64,000 nt of DNA. It comes from Actinobacteria bacterium OV320 (lineage in GTDB: Bacteria > Actinomycetota > Actinomycetes > Streptomycetales > Streptomycetaceae). Below the pieces are notes generated by a model that saw only the letters and a list, made by a program, of their open reading frames with translations, was not told the origin of the DNA and ran no database searches. The stretch lies in the NCBI GenBank assembly GCA_001298545.1, contig LJCX01000021.1, positions 186,001 to 250,000 on the forward strand, given 5' to 3'. The first letter of the stretch is position 1, and every line of letters starts with the position of its first letter. The position numbers were made by a program, and so were the translations under genes. Positions 17,670 to 26,245 of the stretch are shown one piece after another.

Positions 17670-18763
17670 CGACGATCACCGAGACCCCGCCCGCCCCGCT
17701 GTCGGCACGCCTGCGCGTCCCCGGCGCCTTCGTCCTGGGCGCCGTCCTCCTGCTCGGTGCGGCCCCGCTCGCCCTCTCCGACTTCCGCCTCTCGCTCCTC
17801 GCCAAGTACCTGTGCTACGCGATCGTGGCCGTGGGAGTGAGCCTCGCCTGGGGCCGGGGCGGGCTCATGGTGCTCGGCCAGGGCGTCTTCTTCGGCCTCG
17901 GCGGCTACGCCATGGCCATGCACCTCAAGCTCGCCGACGCCGCCGCGACCGGTGAGACGCTGCCCGACTTCATGCAGCTGTACGGCACCGGCGACGCCCT
18001 GCCCTGGTGGTGGAAGCCGTTCGCCAACCCGGGCTTCGCGCTCGCCATGACCGTACTGCTGCCCATGGCGGTCGCCGCCCTGCTCGGCTTCTTCGTCTTC
18101 CAACGCCGGGTCAAGGGCGCCTACTTCGCGATCCTCAGCCAGGCCCTGGCCGCGGCCCTGTCCGTCTGGCTGGTCGGCCAACAGGCCACCACCGGCGGCA
18201 CCAACGGACTCACCGACATCCAGGGCTTCTTCGGCTACTCGCTGGACGACCCCGTCAACCAGCGGATGGTGTACTTCGTCATCGCCGCCGTGCTGCTCCT
18301 GCTGATGGCGGCCGCTCGCCAGCTGTTCGTCAGCCGCTACGGCGAACTCCTCGTCGCCGTGCGCGACTCCGAGGAGCGGGTCCGCTTCCTCGGCTACAAC
18401 CCGGCCAACGTCAAACTCGTCGCGTACGTCGTCGCCGCCGGCATGGCGGGCCTGGCCGGGGCTCTTTTCGTCCCGGCGGTGGGGATCATCTCGCCGGCGC
18501 TGATCGGGATCGTGCCGTCCATCGGCTTCGTCATCGGCGCAGCGGTCGGCGGCCGGGCCTCGCTGGTGGGCGCGGTGCTCGGCGCGATCGCCGTCGCCTG
18601 GGCGCAGAGCACGCTCTCCGACGCCTTCCCCGGGGCCTGGACGTACCTCCAGGGCCTGCTCTTCGTCCTGGCGGTCGGCTTCCTGCCCGGCGGCCTCGCC
18701 TCCCTCGGCATCGTCCTGCGGCGGCGCCGTACCCGTACCCCTGCGACTGGAGAGACAGCATGA
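17666..18763 (+). CDS. urtC: Urea ABC transporter permease UrtC
   Basis: 365 residues, LivM/UrtC type, with GRGGLMVLGQGVFFGLGGYAM near the second helix and the AVGGRASLVGAVLGA motif near the end. It pairs with UrtB to form the membrane channel. Both ends overlap neighbouring genes by four bases, so translation is probably coupled. Confidence 0.92.
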   Translation: MTTITETPPAPLSARLRVPGAFVLGAVLLLGAAPLALSDFRLSLLAKYLCYAIVAVGVSLAWGRGGLMVLGQGVFFGLGGYAMAMHLKLADAAATGETLPDFMQLYGTGDALPWWWKPFANPGFALAMTVLLPMAVAALLGFFVFQRRVKGAYFAILSQALAAALSVWLVGQQATTGGTNGLTDIQGFFGYSLDDPVNQRMVYFVIAAVLLLLMAAARQLFVSRYGELLVAVRDSEERVRFLGYNPANVKLVAYVVAAGMAGLAGALFVPAVGIISPALIGIVPSIGFVIGAAVGGRASLVGAVLGAIAVAWAQSTLSDAFPGAWTYLQGLLFVLAVGFLPGGLASLGIVLRRRRTRTPATGETA

Positions 18764-19563
18764 GCGGCGAGGGACTGACCGTACGCGACCTGCGGGTGAC
18801 GTTCGACGGGTTCACCGCCGTCGACGGCGTCGACCTGGACATCCGCCCCGGCGACCTGCGCTTCCTCATCGGCCCGAACGGCGCGGGCAAGACCACCCTC
18901 GTGGACGCGGTCACCGGGCTGGTCAAGGCGACCGGATCGGTTCGCTTCGGCGAGCAGGACCTGCTGGGCAAACCCGTACACAAGATCGCCCGGCTGGGCA
19001 TCGGCCGTACGTTCCAGACGGCGACGGTCTTCGAGGAACTGACCGTCGTGCAGAACCTGGACATCGCCGCCGGCGCCGGCCGCGGGGTCCGGACCATGCT
19101 GCGGCGCCGCAAGGATGTGCCAGAGCCGGTCGCCAGGGCCCTGGAGACCATCGGCCTGAGCCGCCTGCGCGACCGGCCCGCCGGGGTGCTGGCCCATGGG
19201 CAGAAACAGTGGCTGGAGATCGGCATGCTGCTCGTCCAGGACGTACGGCTGCTTCTGCTGGACGAGCCCGTCGCCGGCATGAGCCACGACGAACGCGAGG
19301 CCACCGGCGAGCTGTTGCGGCGGGTGAGCGAGGACCGCACGGTCGTCGTCATCGAGCACGACATGGACTTCATGCGTGCCTATGCCCGCAGCGTCAGCGT
19401 CCTGCACGCCGGAAAGGTGCTCAGCGAGGGCTCCGTCGCCGAGGTCCAGGCCGACGCCAAGGTCCAGGAGGTCTACCTCGGGCGCGCCTGCGAACCCGAG
19501 CCCGCTCTCGGGCCCGCGCCCACACCCGCCCCCGCCGCCGCGTCCGTCGCCGAGGAGGCGTGA
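18760..19563 (+). CDS. urtD: Urea ABC transporter ATPase UrtD
   Basis: 267 residues. Walker A GPNGAGKT at 38-45, Walker B LLLLDEPVAGM, and the degenerate signature LAHGQKQWLEIG, which is characteristic of UrtD rather than LivG. The last 30 residues are an Ala/Pro-rich tail. Overlaps urtC by four bases. Confidence 0.93.
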   Translation: MSGEGLTVRDLRVTFDGFTAVDGVDLDIRPGDLRFLIGPNGAGKTTLVDAVTGLVKATGSVRFGEQDLLGKPVHKIARLGIGRTFQTATVFEELTVVQNLDIAAGAGRGVRTMLRRRKDVPEPVARALETIGLSRLRDRPAGVLAHGQKQWLEIGMLLVQDVRLLLLDEPVAGMSHDEREATGELLRRVSEDRTVVVIEHDMDFMRAYARSVSVLHAGKVLSEGSVAEVQADAKVQEVYLGRACEPEPALGPAPTPAPAAASVAEEA

Positions 19564-19568
19564 AGCCC

Positions 19569-20291
19569 ATGCTGGAGATCAACACCGTCCGGGCGGGCTA
19601 CGACCGCACCACCGTGCTGCACGAGGTGACCGTCGCCGTTCCCGAGGACGGCGTCGCGGCCGTGCTCGGGCACAACGGCGCCGGCAAGAGCACCCTGCTG
19701 CGGGCCGCCATGGGGCTGATCAGGCCGACCGGCGGGACCGTCCTGCTCGACGGCGAGGACATCACCCGTCTCGCCCCGCACCAGCGGGTCGCCCGCGGTA
19801 TGGCGTACGTCCCGCAGGGCCAGCAGTCCTTCCCGCACCTCACCACCGCCGAGAACCTCCAGCTGGTCGCGGACGGCCGCCCGAGGGTCGCGCCGGGCCG
19901 GCCGGACGGCGGGGGCGGGAAGGAGGCGATCGCCGAGGCGCTGGATCTGTTCCCGGTACTGCGCGAGCTGTCCGGCCGCCGGGCCGGCCTGCTCTCCGGC
20001 GGCCAGCGCCAGCAGCTCGCCATCGCCCGCGCCCTGGTCACCCGGCCGAGGCTGCTGCTGCTCGACGAGCCGACCGAGGGCATCCAGCCGTCCGTCGTCG
20101 CCGAGATCGAGGAGACGATCCTGGCCCTCGCCCGGCGCGGTGGACTCTCCGTCCTCCTCGTCGAACAGCACGTGGGCTTCGCCATGCGGGCCGCCCAGCG
20201 CTACTACGTGCTGGAGGCGGGCCGGGTGACCTCCTCGGGCGAAGGCGGAACGGGCGCCGAGCAGACCGTACGGGCGGCGCTCAGCGTGTGA
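19569..20291 (+). CDS. urtE: Urea ABC transporter ATPase UrtE
   Basis: 240 residues of the LivF/UrtE type: Walker A GHNGAGKS, Q-loop VPQGQQSFPHLT, signature LSGGQRQQLAIARAL and Walker B LLLLDEPTEGIQP. An in-frame GTG at 19560 overlapping the urtD stop is an alternative start that adds three residues. A Gly-rich insert (about residues 108-117) separates helices before the signature. Last gene of the transporter operon. Confidence 0.92.
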   Translation: MLEINTVRAGYDRTTVLHEVTVAVPEDGVAAVLGHNGAGKSTLLRAAMGLIRPTGGTVLLDGEDITRLAPHQRVARGMAYVPQGQQSFPHLTTAENLQLVADGRPRVAPGRPDGGGGKEAIAEALDLFPVLRELSGRRAGLLSGGQRQQLAIARALVTRPRLLLLDEPTEGIQPSVVAEIEETILALARRGGLSVLLVEQHVGFAMRAAQRYYVLEAGRVTSSGEGGTGAEQTVRAALSV

Positions 20292-20317
20292 GCCGCCACG
20301 ACCGCGCCGGTGCCGGT

Positions 20318-20334
20318 GCCGCCCGTGGGGCGGC
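20318..20334 (+). terminator. GC hairpin after urtE
   Basis: GCCGCCC and GGGCGGC form a perfect 7-base stem with a 3-base loop, 26 bases past the urtE stop. No T-run follows, as is common for terminators in this group. The remaining gap to 20575 contains an A/T-rich patch with TAAAAT (20511-20516), a possible -10 element for the phosphatase gene, without a convincing -35. Confidence 0.4.
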
Positions 20335-20575
20335 CCGGCGCGGGCTCACAGGCGGCCCGCAAGGGTGGTGATCCGTTCCACCGCGCCCTGGCCGGGGGAG
20401 AGGGAGGGCGGGAGGGGGCGGAAAGCGGGCGGGGCGGTGAGGCCGTCGAAGAGCTGTGCGACGCCGACCCTGTCGGGCCGCACCTCGGGGCCGGTATCAT
20501 CCTCTAAAGGTAAAATGTGAGGTTTGCCCGATGGGGCTGCCCTCCCGACGAGCTGCCGTCCCGCCGGAGTGATCA

Positions 20576-21424
20576 ATGTCCCGCAAGCGCCCCACGGACG
20601 ACGGCGACGAGCTGCTGGCCAGACTCGGTTCGCTGACCGCCCAGGCGCGCGAGCGCGCGGAGCTGCAACGCTCCCGGGTCGAGCTGGCCCTCGCCCTCCA
20701 GCGCGGCATGCTGCCCAGGGACCTGCCCGCGGCGCCCGGCTTCCGGCTGGCCGTGCAGTACGCGCCCGCCTGCTACGGCCTCAACGTGGGCGGCGACTGG
20801 TACGACGCCTTCGCGATGCCGGACGGGCGCATCGGCCTGTCCATCGGCGACGTCCAGGGCCACAACATAGAGGCGACCGCGTTCATGGGCCAGGTGCGGG
20901 TCGGTCTGCGTGCCCTCGCCTCCGTGACCGGCGAGCCCGGCGAGCTCCTCGCCCGGACCAACGACCTGCTCCTCTCCCTCGGCAGCGACCTCTTCGCCAC
21001 CTGCACCTTCATGCGGCTCGACCCCGCCACCGGGGTCCTGGAGAGCGCCAGGGCCGGACACATCCCCTGTGTCTGGGCGACGGCGGACGGCAAGTCCGGC
21101 GTCGCCCAGGACGAGTGCGGCCCGCCCCTGGGGGTCCAGGAAGGCATGGACTACCCCGTCACCCGCTACCGGCTCACCAAGGGCGGCGTGTTCGTCCTGC
21201 TCACCGACGGCGTGGTGGAGGGTCCGACCCTGAACGTCGACGAGGGCCTCGACCAGGTCGTACGGCTCGCCGGCATCGCCGCCGTTGCGGGCATGTCGGC
21301 GGACTCCCTCGCCGCCGCGGTGATCAAGGGCGCCGAGCGCGTGGGACACGAGGACGACGCGGCCGTGCTCGTGGTCGGACACGACGGGCTGACGGTGCCG
21401 GACGTCCCCCTGGTTCAGCCATAG
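20576..21424 (+). CDS. SpoIIE/PP2C-type serine phosphatase
   Basis: 282 residues made of a short helical lead (LQRGMLPRDLP is the usual entry to this family) and one SpoIIE catalytic domain, with metal-binding acids in GGDWYDAF, IGDVQGHN, LTDGVVEG and HEDDAAVLV. These enzymes dephosphorylate anti-sigma-factor antagonists. No sensor domain is attached. An anti-sigma-type kinase lies 14 kb away, but pairing is not shown. Confidence 0.88.
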   Translation: MSRKRPTDDGDELLARLGSLTAQARERAELQRSRVELALALQRGMLPRDLPAAPGFRLAVQYAPACYGLNVGGDWYDAFAMPDGRIGLSIGDVQGHNIEATAFMGQVRVGLRALASVTGEPGELLARTNDLLLSLGSDLFATCTFMRLDPATGVLESARAGHIPCVWATADGKSGVAQDECGPPLGVQEGMDYPVTRYRLTKGGVFVLLTDGVVEGPTLNVDEGLDQVVRLAGIAAVAGMSADSLAAAVIKGAERVGHEDDAAVLVVGHDGLTVPDVPLVQP

Positions 21425-21474
21425 GGCCGGACACCGCGCGTCTCGCCTCGCCGACAGCGTCGCGCAGGTGTCTG

Positions 21475-22542
21475 ATGGCTGCTGTGGTGGGTACCCCGGA
21501 TCTGCGTCGAGCAGCCGTCTTCGCCGTGCAGACACTGGCCGTGGCTCTCGGCTACTACGTGGCCGGGCGGCTGGGGCTCATGCGGGAGCTCGTCGTGGAG
21601 GGCGCGGTCTTCACCCCCATCTGGCCGCCCACGGGTGTGGCGGTCGCCTGTCTGCTGCTCCTCGGCCTCCGCGCCTGGCCGGGCATCGCCCTCGGCGCCC
21701 TCTTCGTCATCATGTCCCTGACCTCGTTACGGCCCGTGGTGATCGGCAACCTGATCGGCAACACCGCCGCCCCCGTCTGCGCGTACCTCATGCTCCGCAA
21801 GGTGGGGTTCCGCAACGACCTCATCCGGTTACGGGACGGCCTCGCGCTGGTCTTCCTCGGCGCCCTCACCGCGACCCTGCTGAGCTCGACCATCGGCGTC
21901 GGGCTCCTCGTCCTCACCGACAAGCTCGCCGCGCACAGCTTCTGGCCGGTCTGGCTGGCCTGGTGGGTCGGCGACGCGATGGGCGTTCTGCTCGTCACAC
22001 CACTCCTGCTCGTCCTGTACACGATCACCCGGCCCCTACGGCTGTCCCGCTGGAAAGAGGCCGTGGGACTCGCCCTCATCGCCTGCGCCCTCGTCCCGCT
22101 GGCCACCCACAGCCGGGTCAGCCTGCTCTTCCTCGTCTATCCCCTGCTGATCTGGGCGGCCCTGCGCTTCCAGCTCGCCGGCAGCATGCTGTGCGCCCTC
22201 TTCACCTCGGTCATGGCCACCGTCGCCGCGACGGACAACGTCGGGCCCTTCGAACGGCTGAGCCGCACCGAGGTGATGATCAAGCTCCAGGCCTTCAACG
22301 GCACGATGGCCCTGACCGCCCTGCTGCTCTCCGCGGTGATCACCGAACAGCACCACACCAGACGCTCCGTGGAACGCGCCTGCCAGGAACTGGTCGAGGT
22401 CCTGGAACACCTCACGGCGGGCGAGGCCCCACCGGGCCGACCGCCGAAGGACCTCCAGGACACGGAGCGCACGGAACGTACGAAGAAGGAGAGCACCGAG
22501 AGCACGAAGAACACGCAGCACACGAAGAACACGAACACCTGA
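21475..22542 (+). CDS. MASE1-domain membrane protein
   Basis: About 355 residues with some eight membrane helices matching the MASE1 sensor domain (FTPIWPPTGVAVACLLLLG and WLAWWVGDAMGVLLVTPLLL). MASE1 is normally followed by a GGDEF, kinase or phosphatase output module. Here it ends in a short coil and a hydrophilic tail of ERTERTKKESTESTKNTQ type. The phosphatase gene ends 50 bases upstream, so the pair may act as a split sensor and output. The tail composition (Thr/Lys/Asn with ACGAAG-like codons) differs from the rest of the gene. Confidence 0.8.
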   Translation: MAAVVGTPDLRRAAVFAVQTLAVALGYYVAGRLGLMRELVVEGAVFTPIWPPTGVAVACLLLLGLRAWPGIALGALFVIMSLTSLRPVVIGNLIGNTAAPVCAYLMLRKVGFRNDLIRLRDGLALVFLGALTATLLSSTIGVGLLVLTDKLAAHSFWPVWLAWWVGDAMGVLLVTPLLLVLYTITRPLRLSRWKEAVGLALIACALVPLATHSRVSLLFLVYPLLIWAALRFQLAGSMLCALFTSVMATVAATDNVGPFERLSRTEVMIKLQAFNGTMALTALLLSAVITEQHHTRRSVERACQELVEVLEHLTAGEAPPGRPPKDLQDTERTERTKKESTESTKNTQHTKNTNT

Positions 22543-22776
22543 CGGCGCCGGGGCCGGGTCGCCCCCTCCACGGTGGGCAGGGCCCCGGTGTGCCATGGTC
22601 GTTCGCCATGATCTCCGGGGTGGAGACCGCAAGAGCCCTTCTGGCCGCGCTGCGCGGCCGGTGACCCGGCCGAGGTGCCGAGCACCGCCTGACGCGATTG
22701 TCAGTGCCTGCGCCTACATTTCGGGGAGTGGGACTCGCCGGAACGGCCGCGGGTCCACCCTGGGGAGGGTTTTGTC

Positions 22777-24231
22777 ATGGCTACCGGGTCCAGCACCGTG
22801 TCGACGACGTATCTGGAGCTGTCGCAGGACGGCGGCGGCGCGCACAAGTTCTACGAAGTGGCCGTCGACGGCGTGGTGGTGACGGTCCGGTACGGGCGGA
22901 TCGGCGCCACCGGGCAGCTGCAGACGACGACGTTCCCCACCGCCGAGAAGGCCCGGGCCGCCGCCGCGCGGAAGGTCGGGGAGAAGGTCCGCAAGGGGTA
23001 CGCCCCGGCCGTCGCGGGCCAGCGTCCCCCACGCTCGGTGACCCGCCGTCAGGTGACGTCGGCGCCGTCCACCGCGCGCGCCGTGGCCCCGGTGCTGTGG
23101 CGGTTCCGCACCGGCTCCTCGGCGTTCGGCATCCACGTGGACGACGACCGCTGCTGGGTCGGCAACCAGTCCGGTGATGTCTACACCCTGGACCACGAGG
23201 GTGGCGTCCTGGCCCGCTTCAGCCTGCCGGACGGCGTGAAGTGCCTGGTCGCCGACGACTTCTGGATCTACGCGGGCTGCGACGACGGCAAGGTCTACGA
23301 CCTGTCCTCCAAGCTGCCGTTCGCGGCGTACGACATCGCGGCGGACGTCGACATCTTCTGGCTGGACATCCACGAGGGCCTGCTGAACGTCTCGGACCGC
23401 GAGGGCCGGCTCACCGTCATCGACCACGAGGACGAACACCAGTGGGCCCGCCGCAGCCAGGGCGAGCACGCCTGGATGGTCCGCGCGGACGACCGGGCCG
23501 TCTACCACGGTCACCACCGGGGCGTCACCGCCTACGCGCCCGACGGCGGCGGCGAACTCTGGCACACCCCCACCCGCGGCGGCGTCCTGTTCGGCTGGCA
23601 GGAGGAGCACGCCGTGTACGCGGGGACCGCGCACAAGGTGGTGCAGCGGCTGTCGAAGGCCACCGGCGCCGTCGAGGCCACGTACGGCTGCGACAGCGCG
23701 GTGTACTCCTGCGCCACCTCGCCCAACGGGCGCTTCGTGTTCGCCGGTGACGCGTCGTCGTCCGTCTACTGCTTCGACCGGGACGGCACGCGCCTGTGGA
23801 AGCTCGGCACGGGCGGCGGCTCGGCGCTGTCGATGCAGTACCGCGACGAACGGCTGTACCTGGTGACCACGGACGGCTCGCTGGTGTGCGTGGACGCGAG
23901 CGAGGCGGCCATCACCGCGGCCGAGCAGGGCACGGTGCCCGTGGCGCGGGACGTCAAGCTCGCCGCGGCCCTGCCGACGTACGTCCCCGCCACGGCCGCC
24001 TCCACGGTGGCCACCGTGGCCCAGGCGCCCTCCGGGTCGATCGTCGTCGAGTGCGTCCAGGAATCCGGCCGGGTCCGGGTGCACGTGGTCTCCGACGGCT
24101 ACGACACGTCCTGGAACGTCCAGTTCCCGCGCGAGATACGCGAGCCCGGGGCACGGTACGTCGTGGACGCCCTGCACACGGCGGCCGGCGGCTTCTACCG
24201 GGTCCGCGGTGACATCCGACGGCTGCTCTGA
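22777..24231 (+). CDS. WGR domain-beta-propeller protein
   Basis: 484 residues. Residues about 10-80 form a WGR-type domain (LELSQDGGGAHKFYEVAVDG, then VRYGRIGATGQ), a nucleic-acid or ADP-ribosylation related module. From about residue 105 to 390 there are repeated blade-like strands of PQQ/WD type (SGDVYTLDHEGGVLARF, DDGKVYDLSS, ASSSVYCFDRDGTRLWKL). The C-terminal 90 residues are unassigned. No signal peptide, so cytoplasmic. GGGAGGG precedes the ATG by eight bases. The biochemical role is unknown; similar WGR fusions in actinobacteria lie with DNA-stress genes, but none is adjacent here. Confidence 0.75.
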   Translation: MATGSSTVSTTYLELSQDGGGAHKFYEVAVDGVVVTVRYGRIGATGQLQTTTFPTAEKARAAAARKVGEKVRKGYAPAVAGQRPPRSVTRRQVTSAPSTARAVAPVLWRFRTGSSAFGIHVDDDRCWVGNQSGDVYTLDHEGGVLARFSLPDGVKCLVADDFWIYAGCDDGKVYDLSSKLPFAAYDIAADVDIFWLDIHEGLLNVSDREGRLTVIDHEDEHQWARRSQGEHAWMVRADDRAVYHGHHRGVTAYAPDGGGELWHTPTRGGVLFGWQEEHAVYAGTAHKVVQRLSKATGAVEATYGCDSAVYSCATSPNGRFVFAGDASSSVYCFDRDGTRLWKLGTGGGSALSMQYRDERLYLVTTDGSLVCVDASEAAITAAEQGTVPVARDVKLAAALPTYVPATAASTVATVAQAPSGSIVVECVQESGRVRVHVVSDGYDTSWNVQFPREIREPGARYVVDALHTAAGGFYRVRGDIRRLL

Positions 24232-24256
24232 CCGTACCGTTCCTGTCCGGGCCCGC

Positions 24257-25366
24257 TCATCGACCGGCGCCGCCCCGGGCGGTGACCGGCGGCGCGGCCG
24301 GGGGCGGTGAGAGCGGGGGCGGTGCGAGCGCCGGGGCGGCCGGAGTGGCCGCACCGGCGGGCCGCCAGCCCAGCTCCGGCGCGATCACATGCCGGACGTC
24401 GTGCAGGATCTGCTCGTAGTCGCCCCGATGGAACTCGTACGGCAGCTCCAGGCGCAACTCCGACACGGCCGAGACCACGGGATCCGCGGCCAGTTGCTCC
24501 AGGATCTGCTCCGCCGTCCCGACCACGTCCGGCGCGAACAGCGTCCGGTTCCTGCCCTGCGGCGCCAGGGTGCGCGCGTGCCGGGCGGCCGCGTACTCCC
24601 GGTACCGGGCCCGGGTGCCGGCGTCGGCGCTGTCGAAGGGCACGATCACCCGGCCCAGCGCCACCCGCGCCGGACGGGCGGCGGAGACCGTGCGCCGGTA
24701 CTCGGAGAGCAGGGTGAGCTGGGCCGTGGTGAAGTCGTCGGTCCCCTCACCGGTGACGATGTTGCCGCTCAGCAGGTTCAGGCCGTGCTCCGCGGCCCAG
24801 CGGATCGAACGCAGGCTGCCGCCGCCGTACCAGACACGGTCCAACAGGCCCGGGTCGTGCGGCTGCAGCCGCGGCCGCTGGGTGTTGCCCGGCGACTGGA
24901 TGACGGTGTCCGGACCCCCGAGGTAGTCCCCGCGCAGGTTGTCGACGACACGGGCGATCCTGCCGTACGACAGGTCGAAACCCCGCCAGTCCCCGTCGTA
25001 CACCAGATCGCCGAGCAGCTCGGCGTGCGGCATGCCGGTGCTGAACCCGGCCTGAAGCCTGCCGCGGGACAACACGTCGGCCAGGGCCAGGTCCTCGGCC
25101 AGCCGGAACGGGCTCTCGTACCCGATCGGGATGACCGCCGTGCCCAGCTCGACCCGCTCGGTCCGCTGCCCCGCCACGGCGAGGAACACCGCGGCCGAAC
25201 CCACCCCGTGTTCGAGATGCCGCTGCCGGACCCAGGCCCCGTCGAAACCGATCCGCTCGCCGTACTCGAACAGCTGAAGCGTCTCCTCCAGACCGGTGTA
25301 GGGATCTTCGTCGGCGAAGTTGCCCGGCGTGAGAAAGGCCAACGAGGTGATGGAGGGGATGCTCAT
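24257..25366 (-). CDS. LLM-class flavin-dependent monooxygenase
   Basis: 369 residues of the bacterial luciferase-like family (F420- or FMN-linked TIM barrel): FGERIGFDGAW-like helix (YGERIGFDGAWVRQRH), AEDLALADVLSRGRL, GFSTGMPHAEL and a DPVVSAVSELRLELP C-terminal strand. Members include alkanesulfonate and other organosulfur monooxygenases. It is the last gene of a minus-strand operon whose leader has a SAM riboswitch and a cysteine-type leader peptide. Desulfurisation of an imported organosulfur compound is therefore a sensible proposal, though the substrate is unknown. Confidence 0.87.
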   Translation of the reverse strand: MSIPSITSLAFLTPGNFADEDPYTGLEETLQLFEYGERIGFDGAWVRQRHLEHGVGSAAVFLAVAGQRTERVELGTAVIPIGYESPFRLAEDLALADVLSRGRLQAGFSTGMPHAELLGDLVYDGDWRGFDLSYGRIARVVDNLRGDYLGGPDTVIQSPGNTQRPRLQPHDPGLLDRVWYGGGSLRSIRWAAEHGLNLLSGNIVTGEGTDDFTTAQLTLLSEYRRTVSAARPARVALGRVIVPFDSADAGTRARYREYAAARHARTLAPQGRNRTLFAPDVVGTAEQILEQLAADPVVSAVSELRLELPYEFHRGDYEQILHDVRHVIAPELGWRPAGAATPAAPALAPPPLSPPPAAPPVTARGGAGR

Positions 25367-25420
25367 ACGGTGCCAGTCCTCAGGGTCGGGGTCGGCTCAT
25401 CGGTGCGCTGTGCTCGGTGG

Positions 25421-26245
25421 TCAGGACCCGCCCCGCTCGCGGGGGATCTTCTCGCCGGCCTCGACCGGCACGGGCAGCCGGTTCTCCGCGGGCGGCAGCG
25501 GGCAGGTGGCCAGATCGGTGTAGGCGCACGGCAGGTTCGCCGCCCGGTTGAAGTCCAGAACGACCGTGCCGTCGGCGGCGGGCGCGTCCAGCGCGAGGGC
25601 CCGGTTGGCCGCGTAGGTGGTCACCCCGGAGGTCGCGTCGGTGAACAGCACGAGCAGACTTCCCGGGCCGTGCCCGGGGAACGCGGTCAGCGCCAGCGGA
25701 CGCCCGTCCAGCTCGAACTCGACCCGACCCGGCGCGTCGTACACATGCTCGAGCCCCTCGACCGCCGCGCCCACGGTCGTCGGCCTGGGCTCGTCGAACG
25801 CCGTGTAACGGCCGGTCACCACCCAGCGGGGGTGCGGGGCGTAGGCCGGAGTGCCGGTGAAGCCGGTGCGCAGCGCCGTGTCCGGATGCCGGGGGCGGAT
25901 GATGTCCTGCCCGCCGCGCTTGGCCACCTCGATGACGGCGTCGCCCCACACGGCGTCGACCCCGCCGCGCTCCGGGATCACTCCGAAGCGGTGCTCGCCC
26001 CGGACGGCGGTTCCCCCGACGACCAGTTCCTCGCCTTCGTCGAGGACCACGACGATCCCGTCGGCGTCGGTGGACCACGCCCCCGGCGCGTCCGGGAAGC
26101 GTTCCGGCCGATCACTCAGCCAGTGCAGGCCGGTGATCGCCAGGAACCCGTGCGGGGCGGCGAGTCGCGCCTCCTGCCGGTGATGCCACTCCTGCCAGTC
26201 GTGGACGAAGGCTTCGAGTTCCGCCGACGTGTCCTGAACGGTCAC
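25421..26245 (-). CDS. DUF1684 protein
   Basis: 274 residues from a GTG that overlaps the upstream ATPase stop (GTGA). Matches the DUF1684 family: HGFLAITGLHWLSD at the front, then a beta-barrel core with FNRAANLPCAYTDLATCPLPPAENRLP, the conserved end with a possible metal or catalytic Cys/Asp set. Function is not established. It is fixed between an importer and a monooxygenase in a sulfur-regulated operon, so it may process the imported compound. Confidence 0.85.
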   Translation of the reverse strand: MTVQDTSAELEAFVHDWQEWHHRQEARLAAPHGFLAITGLHWLSDRPERFPDAPGAWSTDADGIVVVLDEGEELVVGGTAVRGEHRFGVIPERGGVDAVWGDAVIEVAKRGGQDIIRPRHPDTALRTGFTGTPAYAPHPRWVVTGRYTAFDEPRPTTVGAAVEGLEHVYDAPGRVEFELDGRPLALTAFPGHGPGSLLVLFTDATSGVTTYAANRALALDAPAADGTVVLDFNRAANLPCAYTDLATCPLPPAENRLPVPVEAGEKIPRERGGS

